Positions 1 to 6,283 of a stretch of DNA of 8,689 nucleotides are shown here, piece after piece; position 1 is the first letter of the stretch, and each line of letters opens with the position of its first letter. Position numbers and translations under genes: made by a program. The notes beneath the pieces were generated by a model. The model did no database searches and had not been told where the DNA came from. It worked only from the letters and a program-made list of their open reading frames with translations. The DNA comes from Firmicutes bacterium UBA5389 (GTDB taxonomy: Bacteria > Bacillota > DTU025): assembly GCA_002409965.1 (NCBI GenBank), contig DHON01000043.1:19753-28441 (forward strand), given 5' to 3'.

Positions 1-647
1 GTGTCCAGGTCCATCCGCACCCCCGCCGATTCAACCTCAACAAAGCTTGCAACCGGGTCGGCGTTGGCCCGCACTATGTCCCTGAGAGTGCACGGTTGCC
101 CCGGCCCGAAAGCGGCTGCGCGGCCCAGCGCCGCAAGCTCAGCACGGAGCCCGGATCCCAGCAACACCGGGTGGCCCCGCCGCCCGGCGTGCACCGGCGC
201 CAAAACGGCCCGTGCCCGCTCCCCGGGCGATCTCCCCGCGAACGCCGCTATCAGTACATCGACAACGCCCACATCCACAGCCGGGTGGTCCGACAGGGCG
301 ATCAGAAACGCGTCCGCGTCCGCCCTCGCCGCCGCCACGCCACACGCTACAGAGCTCGCCATCCCGTCTTCCCAGGCAGCGTTGACGGCCACTCGGACGG
401 GCGCCCCCGCGCAATGCTCGTTCCCCAGCACAGCCCGGGCCACAGCGTCCGCCCGGCACCCCACCACCACGACTACCTCGCTCGCCATGGATCTGGCGAA
501 AATCTCGGCAACGTGGCGCACCATCGGCCTCCCGCCCCACGGCAGAAGCTGTTTGGGCCGGCCCATCCGGGTCGAGGCGCCAGCGGCCAGCACTATGGCC
601 GACACGATGGGTGCCAAAGCCTCGCCCACTGCGCTCGCCCCGCTCAT
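1..647 (-). CDS. mocA: MocA-type molybdenum cofactor cytidylyltransferase (3' end cut by window edge)
   Basis: Nucleotidyltransferase of the MobA/MocA family, expected to transfer CMP from CTP to molybdopterin and make the cytosine dinucleotide cofactor used by xanthine-dehydrogenase-type enzymes. The 215 residues visible contain the N-terminal nucleotide-binding loop LAAGASTRMGRPKQLLPWGG (residues 20-39), NAAWEDGMASS (89-99), a metal-binding aspartate in LSDHPAVD (118-125; many relatives have ADQP), RGHPVLLG (157-164) and, at the edge, MDLD followed by a partial codon, matching the family's terminal DxDTxED region. Family proteins are about 200 residues, so only a few codons are missing. AAG in the first loop, rather than the AGG usual in GTP-using MobA, favours CTP. 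The ATG start overlaps the stop of the 2Fe-2S subunit gene as ATGA, with GAGG 7 bp upstream, so the two are translationally coupled. The pairing with a molybdenum hydroxylase subunit supports the assignment. Confidence 0.88.
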   Translation of the reverse strand, partial: MSGASAVGEALAPIVSAIVLAAGASTRMGRPKQLLPWGGRPMVRHVAEIFARSMASEVVVVVGCRADAVARAVLGNEHCAGAPVRVAVNAAWEDGMASSVACGVAAARADADAFLIALSDHPAVDVGVVDVLIAAFAGRSPGERARAVLAPVHAGRRGHPVLLGSGLRAELAALGRAAAFGPGQPCTLRDIVRANADPVASFVEVESAGVRMDLD

Positions 648-1153
648 ACCCGGGCCTCATCGGCCGCCTGGGAATCCACCCACCCAGCCATGCGCTGCGC
701 CGCATCGTCGATCGCCTCAATGATTGCCTTGTAGCCGGTGCAGCGGCACAGATTGCCGGATATGGCCTCTCGTATCTCGCGCTGGGTCGGACTGGGGTTG
801 GCGTCGAGAAGCGCCACGGCCGACATGATCATCCCGGGCGTGCAGAACCCACATTGTACCGCCCCGTGGCGCACGAAAGCTTCCTGCACCGGATGGAGAA
901 GTCCATCGCGGGCAAGTCCCTCAATCGTGACAACGCTGCGGCCCGAACACTGGTAGGCCAACACGAGGCAGGAGTTCACAGGCACGCCGTCCAAAATCAC
1001 CGTGCACGCCCCGCACTCGCCCTTGGAGCAACCCTCTTTCGTGCCGGTGAGGTCCAGCTCTTCCCGGAGCAGCCGCAGCAAGGTCATGCATGTGGGGACA
1101 GTCTTGACATGCTCTTCGCCGTTGACAGTGATCCTTACTCTGACAGCTTCCAT
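644..1153 (-). CDS. Xanthine dehydrogenase-family [2Fe-2S] subunit (small subunit)
   Basis: Electron-transfer subunit of a molybdenum hydroxylase (XDH/CoxS/aldehyde oxidoreductase family), 169 residues, a normal length for a stand-alone small subunit. Both iron-sulfur motifs are complete. The plant-ferredoxin-like cluster has GCSKGECGACTV with Cys42, Cys47 and Cys50, and Cys62 follows in NSC. The second, helical-domain cluster has CGFCTPG (Cys101, Cys104) and LCRCTGY (Cys136, Cys138). It would pass electrons from the molybdenum site to a FAD subunit or other acceptor. There is no signal peptide, so it is cytoplasmic. The ATG start has GGAGGGG 5 bp upstream. It follows the hydantoinase gene by 38 bp and overlaps mocA by 4 bp. 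The substrate cannot be read from this subunit. The catalytic molybdopterin subunit and the FAD subunit are not in the window and would be expected further left. Confidence 0.93.
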   Translation of the reverse strand: MEAVRVRITVNGEEHVKTVPTCMTLLRLLREELDLTGTKEGCSKGECGACTVILDGVPVNSCLVLAYQCSGRSVVTIEGLARDGLLHPVQEAFVRHGAVQCGFCTPGMIMSAVALLDANPSPTQREIREAISGNLCRCTGYKAIIEAIDDAAQRMAGWVDSQAADEARV

Positions 1154-1191
1154 CTAATCCCCTCCTGACACGGTTGATGCCCTAAGCCGAC

Positions 1192-2580
1192 TCACGCTGA
1201 AGCGCGTATGAACTCGCCTGCGCCGCGCGCCCCAAAGAACCGACCGCGCGACGCGACAAGGCGTCCCCTGAGATAGACCTCCCTCACTTCGCAGCCGACC
1301 TTCATCCCCTCGTACGGCGAGTAACCCGCCTGCGACAGCAGGTCAGCCCCGGACAGCGTGCGCCGGGCCGTGGTGTCGAGTATGCAGATGTCGGCATCCA
1401 ACCCCGGCGCTATCCGGCCCTTCCTGGCAGATAGGCCAAACAGGCGCGCAGGGGTCTCGCACATCATCTCAACCATCCTACTCGCCGTGATCCTGCCCGT
1501 TGCCACTCCATACGAGTACACCAGAGGCAGAAGCGTCTGCACACCGGGAATCCCGGGCAGAGTGTCGAAGCAAGACTGCCCGAGCGCCTTCTGCTCCGGG
1601 GTGAACGCGCAATGATCGGTGGAGAATGTGTCGACGACCCCGCGAGTCACAGCGCGCCACAACCCGTCCTGATCCGCCGGCGTGCGCAGAGGAGGGCTCA
1701 TTATGAACAAACGGGCATTTGGGCCGGCATATCGGCCCTCGTCGAGCAAGAGATAGTGCGGACACGTCTCACACATGACAGCTAGTCCGCGGCGCCTGGC
1801 CTCTGCGATGGCCTTTATCGCCCCGCGCGTGGAGACGTGCACTACGTAGACGGGCGCGTCCGCGGCCTCGGCCGCCCGGATGACCTCCCGCACAGCCTGC
1901 TCCTCGGCCTCCGCAGGCCTGGACTTCCCATGGTCCGCAGGCGAAACGGAACCGGCTGCCTCCAGCTGACGGCGGACGCGCACGATCACGGCATCGTCCT
2001 CGGCGTGCACAGTGACGAGCACACCGTGGCGCTTCGCCGCTCGGAGCAATGCTTCGAGGTCGCCGCCCTCCAGCATGTAGCCTACGTCTTTGTAAGTGGT
2101 GAAGACTTTCACGCTGCCTACTCCGGCCGCGTGCAGCTGAGCCAGCTGTTCGCCGAAGTCGGCGTCGAGCCGGATGAAGTTCTGGTGGACGGCGTAGTCC
2201 GCTGCCGCCTGCCCCCGGACCTCGGCCAGTCGGATCGCTGCAGATTGAGCCAGCGTCATGCCTGGAAGGTGGTCGGCGTAGTCGATGACCGTAGTCACCC
2301 CGCCCGCCGCGGCGCAGGCCGTGCCGGAGGCGAAGTCGTCGGCCGTTACGGTGCCGCGAGAACGCAGCCCAAAGTGAACGTGGGGATCGATCGCACCCGG
2401 CATCACCAGCATGCCGCGGGCGTCCACCTCTCGGCTGGCGCGGATCCCGGCGCGGTCCGCGCGTCGACTCCCCTCAGCCGGCAAGACCCGTGCGATCGCG
2501 CCCGCTTTGATCAGGACGTCGGCGACTTCAACTGAATCAGATGATACAACACTGCCGCCCAGTATTGCCAGGTCATACAT
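1192..2580 (-). CDS. Hydantoinase / dihydropyrimidinase-type cyclic amidohydrolase
   Basis: Zinc-dependent hydrolase of the amidohydrolase superfamily that opens cyclic amide rings (hydantoin, dihydropyrimidine or allantoin-like substrates). The 462-residue protein has the usual length and a complete binuclear site: Asp65-Pro-His67-Val-His69, the carboxylated lysine in VKVFTTYK (Lys158), His192 in VHAEDD, His248 in VVHVST and Asp322 in STDHCAF. Tyr163, next to the carboxylated lysine, matches the substrate-contacting tyrosine of hydantoinases. CPHYLLLDE and a C-terminal beta-sandwich segment (KGRIAPGLDADICILD) are also typical. I chose ATG at 2580 because GAGG lies 9 bp upstream; the in-frame GTG three codons earlier (2589) would sit directly against that ribosome binding site. 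It is flanked by a threonine-synthase-like PLP enzyme and a molybdenum hydroxylase subunit, which points to N-heterocycle breakdown. The exact substrate is not determined; allantoinase or another cyclic imidase remains possible. Confidence 0.9.
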   Translation of the reverse strand: MYDLAILGGSVVSSDSVEVADVLIKAGAIARVLPAEGSRRADRAGIRASREVDARGMLVMPGAIDPHVHFGLRSRGTVTADDFASGTACAAAGGVTTVIDYADHLPGMTLAQSAAIRLAEVRGQAAADYAVHQNFIRLDADFGEQLAQLHAAGVGSVKVFTTYKDVGYMLEGGDLEALLRAAKRHGVLVTVHAEDDAVIVRVRRQLEAAGSVSPADHGKSRPAEAEEQAVREVIRAAEAADAPVYVVHVSTRGAIKAIAEARRRGLAVMCETCPHYLLLDEGRYAGPNARLFIMSPPLRTPADQDGLWRAVTRGVVDTFSTDHCAFTPEQKALGQSCFDTLPGIPGVQTLLPLVYSYGVATGRITASRMVEMMCETPARLFGLSARKGRIAPGLDADICILDTTARRTLSGADLLSQAGYSPYEGMKVGCEVREVYLRGRLVASRGRFFGARGAGEFIRASA

Positions 2581-2583
2581 GAA

Positions 2584-2594
2584 CTCCACCCTCT
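2584..2594 (-). promoter_or_regulatory. Ribosome binding site that decides the hydantoinase start
   Basis: The minus strand reads AGAGGGTGGAG just before the gene. Its GAGG core (2593-2590) is 9 bp from the ATG at 2580 but directly abuts the alternative in-frame GTG at 2589-2587, so the ATG is the more plausible start. Confidence 0.6.
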
Positions 2595-2634
2595 GTCAGA
2601 CTGCCCCGACTCACATGGCGAGTCGCACGGAGCG

Positions 2635-3882
2635 TCACGGCAGGACGCCGGGCGCGACACGCGCAAGCTCACGCTCTAAAAGAGCAATGTCAGGTGGGAT
2701 AGTGATAGGCTCGCCCGCTGCGCGAATGCCCGTCTGGATGTCCTTTAGGCCGTTGCCGGTGACTATTGCACAGGCGCTGGCGGACGGGTCGACAATGCCT
2801 TCGCGCACGGCGCGGACCAGCCCGGCCAGGCCCGCGGAGCCAGCCGGTTCCCCGAAAACCCCGGTGGTGCGGCCAAGCAACCTCATGGCCGAAAGGATCT
2901 CCTCGTCGGACACATCGATCATGGTTCCCCCCGAGTCGCGCACCGCGCGTACTGCCTTCACCGGATTTCTGGGCTCGCCGACTGCGATGGAATCGGCGAT
3001 CGTGTCTTCCTGCCCAGGCTGCATAGGCTTGCCCGTTCGGAAGGACACACTTATGGGGTTGGACCCTTCGGCCTGAACGCCCAGGATCCTGGGCGCCCGG
3101 GATATCGCGCCAATATCGTGCAATTCTCGAAACCCTTTCCATACTCCTGCAATAGTGCACCCATCGCCCACCGCTACTGCCACCCAATCCGGCAGAGCCG
3201 CGCCCAGCTGCTCGCATATCTCGAACGAGACCGTTTTCTTGCCTTCAACCATGTACGGGTTGATCGCGGCATTGCGGTTGTACCATCCGTAACGCTGTAT
3301 CGCCTCGCGCGACAGGTTGAACGCGTCCCTGTAGCTTCCCTGAACGCGTATGACAACAGCGTTGAATATGCGAAGTTGCGCCAGCTTCCCGGCTGGAGCG
3401 CGCTCAGGCACGAATATCACGGTGGGCAGCCCCACCGATGCCGCGCAGCCCGCGCAGGACGATGCCGCATTGCCAGTGGAAGAGCAGCTAATGGTGGCGG
3501 CGCCGGCCTCCAGCGCCATAGCCGTCGCAACTGCCGACGCCCGGTCTTTGAGCGAAGCGGTGGGGTTGACGCCGTCGTCTTTGATGAATACACCCGAAAG
3601 CCCGATTTCCTGTGCAAGCCTGCTCGCAGCGTAGATGGGCGTTCCGCCTACTCTGAGGCTTGGGCGCGGGCCGCCCGGCGACACCGGCAGCAAACGTTCG
3701 TATCTCCAGATGGACCTGTCGGGGTTGGCAGCGAGGGAGCGCTTGATGTGTTCGCAGTCGATTGAGCCGTAGTCGTACACAACGTCAAGTATGCCTCTGC
3801 ACGCAGCACACGTGTATGTGGAAGGAAGAGAGCTGTAGGAAGCGCCGCAAGAGACGCACGCGAGGGATTTCACGTGATTCAC
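2635..3882 (-). CDS. Threonine synthase-like PLP-dependent enzyme
   Basis: Fold-type II PLP enzyme of the threonine synthase family, 415 residues. A small zinc ribbon comes first (Cys9, Cys12, Cys25, Cys28), as in many bacterial and archaeal threonine synthases. Then follow GGTPIY (79-84), DGVNPTASLKDR (103-114) with Lys112 as the likely PLP Schiff-base lysine, SSTGNAASS (134-142) with Asn138 near the cofactor, a glycine-rich phosphate loop GDGCTIAG (239-246), EPAGSAGLAGL (345-355) and TGNGLKD (375-381). Canonical threonine synthase converts O-phosphohomoserine to threonine. No homoserine pathway genes are nearby; the gene precedes a hydantoinase by 54 bp and molybdenum hydroxylase genes after that. 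A catabolic beta-elimination or replacement role, comparable in position to the PLP lyase in purine-degradation clusters such as E. coli ygeX-hyuA, is therefore a reasonable inference. Biosynthetic ThrC remains possible. The GTG start has GAGGAGG 7 bp upstream. Confidence 0.85.
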   Translation of the reverse strand: MNHVKSLACVSCGASYSSLPSTYTCAACRGILDVVYDYGSIDCEHIKRSLAANPDRSIWRYERLLPVSPGGPRPSLRVGGTPIYAASRLAQEIGLSGVFIKDDGVNPTASLKDRASAVATAMALEAGAATISCSSTGNAASSCAGCAASVGLPTVIFVPERAPAGKLAQLRIFNAVVIRVQGSYRDAFNLSREAIQRYGWYNRNAAINPYMVEGKKTVSFEICEQLGAALPDWVAVAVGDGCTIAGVWKGFRELHDIGAISRAPRILGVQAEGSNPISVSFRTGKPMQPGQEDTIADSIAVGEPRNPVKAVRAVRDSGGTMIDVSDEEILSAMRLLGRTTGVFGEPAGSAGLAGLVRAVREGIVDPSASACAIVTGNGLKDIQTGIRAAGEPITIPPDIALLERELARVAPGVLP

Positions 3883-3958
3883 CGCTCGACCTCCTCGGCA
3901 AGTGTTGTGAGCGCATGTTCTCGTAATTCAACGTATCACCCCGATTCCCTGCATTTGC
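3883..3958 (-). promoter_or_regulatory. Intergenic region between the SbcC/YhaN-like gene and the PLP-enzyme gene; possible promoter
   Basis: This 76 bp spacer is clearly less GC-rich than the genes around it and lies where gene content switches from DNA metabolism to catabolism. On the minus strand it contains TTGAAT (3931-3926) and, 19 bp further on, AACACT (3906-3901), a poor match to a sigma-70 -35/-10 pair with a long spacer. The ribosome binding site GAGGAGG of the downstream gene is at 3896-3890. No convincing terminator hairpin with a T-run is visible. The promoter call rests mainly on composition and position. Confidence 0.22.
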
Positions 3959-6283
3959 TTATCCAACGGTTATTCTGTGATCGCCGGGAGCGCACTCGGG
4001 CAGGATATCCTGGGAAGAGACCAGGATCACCTGTCGCGTCAGCGAGACCCGGCGCAACGCTGTGAGCAGCTCGGTGGGGTTCGGTATCGGCGCCGGGTAT
4101 TCCACTACCAGAGGCGCGACATCATGCCCGTCCGCCGGCTCTCTCTGGGCCAGCTCGACAGCGAGTTGAGCCTTAAGGCGCATGCACTCGTCCGTCCGCC
4201 GGGCACCCCCAAGAACGAAGACGGCGCGTCCATCCTCCAGCGTGCACGCGATGCTGGCGTCTCGTTCTTCCGTGATGAAACGGAGGATCTCGGATGCGGA
4301 CTCCTGAAGCCTCGCAGCAGCCTCCGGCACCCGCTCGTCCAGCAGTTCCTGAAGAAGCGCGCGGGCCATGGCGGCGGACGACCTACACCGCGCAGCCGTC
4401 TCCTCCTCCATCGCCGCCTCTGCCGCATCGCTGGCTGCCTCCCACACATCGACGGCGCTCAGCTCGCGCTCGACTTCCTCCAATTCCCGTCGCCCCGCGG
4501 CCAGTTCGCCGGCGAGACGCTCTCTTTCTGCGGCTTTGAGCGCGTATTCCTCCGACAGCTCATCGAGGCGGCCGTCCACTCGGCGATCGGAAAGCGCGTC
4601 CCGGCGAGCTTCGGCCACCGCGATCTCTTCGGCAGCCAGATCCATGTCCCTTGCGATGCCGGCCTCTGTCCGTCCGCCGAGGCTGGATTCGAGCCTGCCC
4701 CGTGCGTCCTGGAAAGCTGAATCCAGTCGGAGATAGCGTTCATGGCAGTCAAGATAGCCTGCGGCCGAATCGAACCCCGTTGCCCGCAGAATCTCGGCCA
4801 ACCGTTCTCGGGCCCGCGCCGCGCTCACGCGCACCAGGTCCGCCGCGTTATGCAGTCGAGTCAGATCGGCCACCGCTTCCTTGATCTCGTCGACTATGGC
4901 ATCGCTCCTCTGCGCCAGCCGGCGCCGTTCATCCAGGGCGCCCATGTAGCCTTCCAGAGTGCGACCCCCGAGCAGTGCCGACAGTCGCTGCCTGTTCCAG
5001 GCGAGTTGCCGACTCAGCGCTGCTTTGTCCCTATCCAGAGCAGCCCGGGACTTGATGCGCCCTTCGATCTCAACGCCGATGCGTATCCCGAGCGCCGCCG
5101 ACAGCAGGCCCGCTACGAGCAGTATCAGGAGGACGGACACGCCTCTTTCGGCAGTGGCAGCCGGAAACATGATGGCCGCAAGCGACAGCGCGGTCACGGC
5201 CACGCCCCCTATCGTCAGCCGCTGGGCGAGTCTCTTGTGCATAAGGGCCCTACCCGCCGTCGCTATCTCCGCGGCGATCTTGCCGAGCGCTTTCTCCTGA
5301 TCGTCAATGATAGCCGCCAGCGACCTGGCCTGCGATGCAATCCGCTCCGAGCCGCGCCCATCCTCCAGCCTTTCGGCGGCCGCATGCACCTGCCTCTGCT
5401 CGGCCTTCAGCCGCCGAAGCCAGGCGGTCGCACGCGTCAATTTGGCTTCGCAGTCATCGGCCCTCTTCTCCAAGTCTCTTAGCGATCTATCGAGCGATCG
5501 CACTTCGATAGCCGTGGCGGGATCGAACGCACCGTCATTGCCAGGGCAGGCGGCGCGATGCGCGCAGGCCGCCTCAAGCGCCTCTCTGGCGGCCCCGGCG
5601 GATGAGAGTCTCCGATCGCACTCCTGGAAATAGGCCCGGAGTCCGTCTATATAGTCTTGGATCTCATCGCGTTGGTCACATGCAACCAGGGAAGATTCGA
5701 TGCACGCCAATCTGCCGTCGATGAAGCAGACCCGTTCGGCAAGCCACGACAGCCCCGACTCAAGCGCAGCTCGCCGTGAGCGCAGGCCGTGAGCATGGCT
5801 TACTCTCGCTTCCAGCTCCACGCCGCGCGCGTGCCGCTCGGCGCTGCGGCCATCCGCTTCGGCCATCGCATCGTCCATGGCCGCAATGGCTGAGCAGAGC
5901 CTGGTTTCGGCCGTGGGCAATACCGATGCCAGCGGCAGGCTGCAAATGCCGATCGCGCTCTCATCGCATGGCAGCGTGAAAGCCATGGTCACCTGGCGCG
6001 GGGCCTCCATTTCCTCGCCGGTGCTTACGTTGACGGCACGGGCAATGCTCCTACCGTCAGCGCCCTGCTCCGATGCCAACAGGACCCGTGAGCCGCCCCC
6101 GTCCACCAGCGCCATTTCCGCCCACAGAGCCCCATCACACTGGCCCGTCCATCGCAAAACGGACACGAGTGCCCGGCCCACGGCGGGATCGCCCGCCGCC
6201 GCCACCGAGAGTCCCGGAGCGAAGCGGGCCTCAATCGCCCTGCGTCTGGCCTTGACCTTGAACGACAACCTCTCGATGATCAA
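3959..6283 (-). CDS. YhaN/SbcC/Rad50-like membrane-anchored coiled-coil protein with degenerate ATPase motifs
   Basis: A 774-residue protein with the layout of YhaN-type Rad50/SbcC relatives. The N-terminal ATPase half resembles the family's start (LIIERLSFKV, then FAPGLSVAAAG). Long alanine/arginine/glutamate-rich coiled coils follow at roughly 130-350 and 405-670, split by two transmembrane segments (about 356-376 and 381-403) instead of a CxxC zinc hook. A C-terminal ATPase half ends the protein. The catalytic motifs are eroded: the Walker A position reads GDPAVGRA (31-38), with Arg37 for lysine and Ala38 for Ser/Thr; the signature region reads LGGARRTDECMR (691-702); the Walker B position reads PLVVEYP (724-730) in place of hydrophobics plus DD; and the switch region reads QVILVSSQD (751-759) instead of one with histidine. 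ATP hydrolysis is doubtful. TTG at 6283 is chosen: it overlaps the upstream stop as TTGA, follows GGAGG by 9 bp, and begins the conserved region. An extension to 6475 would lie inside the upstream gene. Confidence 0.75.
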   Translation of the reverse strand: MIIERLSFKVKARRRAIEARFAPGLSVAAAGDPAVGRALVSVLRWTGQCDGALWAEMALVDGGGSRVLLASEQGADGRSIARAVNVSTGEEMEAPRQVTMAFTLPCDESAIGICSLPLASVLPTAETRLCSAIAAMDDAMAEADGRSAERHARGVELEARVSHAHGLRSRRAALESGLSWLAERVCFIDGRLACIESSLVACDQRDEIQDYIDGLRAYFQECDRRLSSAGAAREALEAACAHRAACPGNDGAFDPATAIEVRSLDRSLRDLEKRADDCEAKLTRATAWLRRLKAEQRQVHAAAERLEDGRGSERIASQARSLAAIIDDQEKALGKIAAEIATAGRALMHKRLAQRLTIGGVAVTALSLAAIMFPAATAERGVSVLLILLVAGLLSAALGIRIGVEIEGRIKSRAALDRDKAALSRQLAWNRQRLSALLGGRTLEGYMGALDERRRLAQRSDAIVDEIKEAVADLTRLHNAADLVRVSAARARERLAEILRATGFDSAAGYLDCHERYLRLDSAFQDARGRLESSLGGRTEAGIARDMDLAAEEIAVAEARRDALSDRRVDGRLDELSEEYALKAAERERLAGELAAGRRELEEVERELSAVDVWEAASDAAEAAMEEETAARCRSSAAMARALLQELLDERVPEAAARLQESASEILRFITEERDASIACTLEDGRAVFVLGGARRTDECMRLKAQLAVELAQREPADGHDVAPLVVEYPAPIPNPTELLTALRRVSLTRQVILVSSQDILPECAPGDHRITVG

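Noticed and set aside
139..720. Minus-strand open frame of 193 codons overlapping the mocA region
   Set aside because: It is an out-of-frame reading of mocA, rich in Gly/Arg, with no family motifs; the adjacent frame gives the LAAGASTRMG nucleotidyltransferase.
1..723. Long plus-strand open frame opposite the MocA gene
   Set aside because: Its composition is Ala/Pro/Thr/Ser-rich with no recognisable motif, and the opposite strand encodes a clear MocA protein with conserved motifs. It is a shadow typical of high-GC DNA.
1837..2535. Plus-strand open frame of 232 codons opposite the hydantoinase
   Set aside because: It has no recognisable domain and lies wholly antisense to a gene with a complete active site.
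2607..2625. Inverted repeat CGACTC/GAGTCG with a 7 bp loop between the PLP-enzyme and hydantoinase genes
   Set aside because: A 6 bp stem without a T-run is too weak to call a terminator or operator; such a match is expected by chance in GC-rich DNA.
3977..5482. Two long plus-strand open frames opposite the YhaN/SbcC-like gene
   Set aside because: They are antisense to the coiled-coil region; their protein sequences are low-complexity and motif-free, and they lack convincing ribosome binding sites.
3959..6283. The YhaN/SbcC-like gene as a pseudogene
   Set aside because: The frame is uninterrupted for 774 codons, the ribosome binding site and coupling are intact, and the motif changes are substitutions at specific catalytic positions rather than frameshifts or stops.
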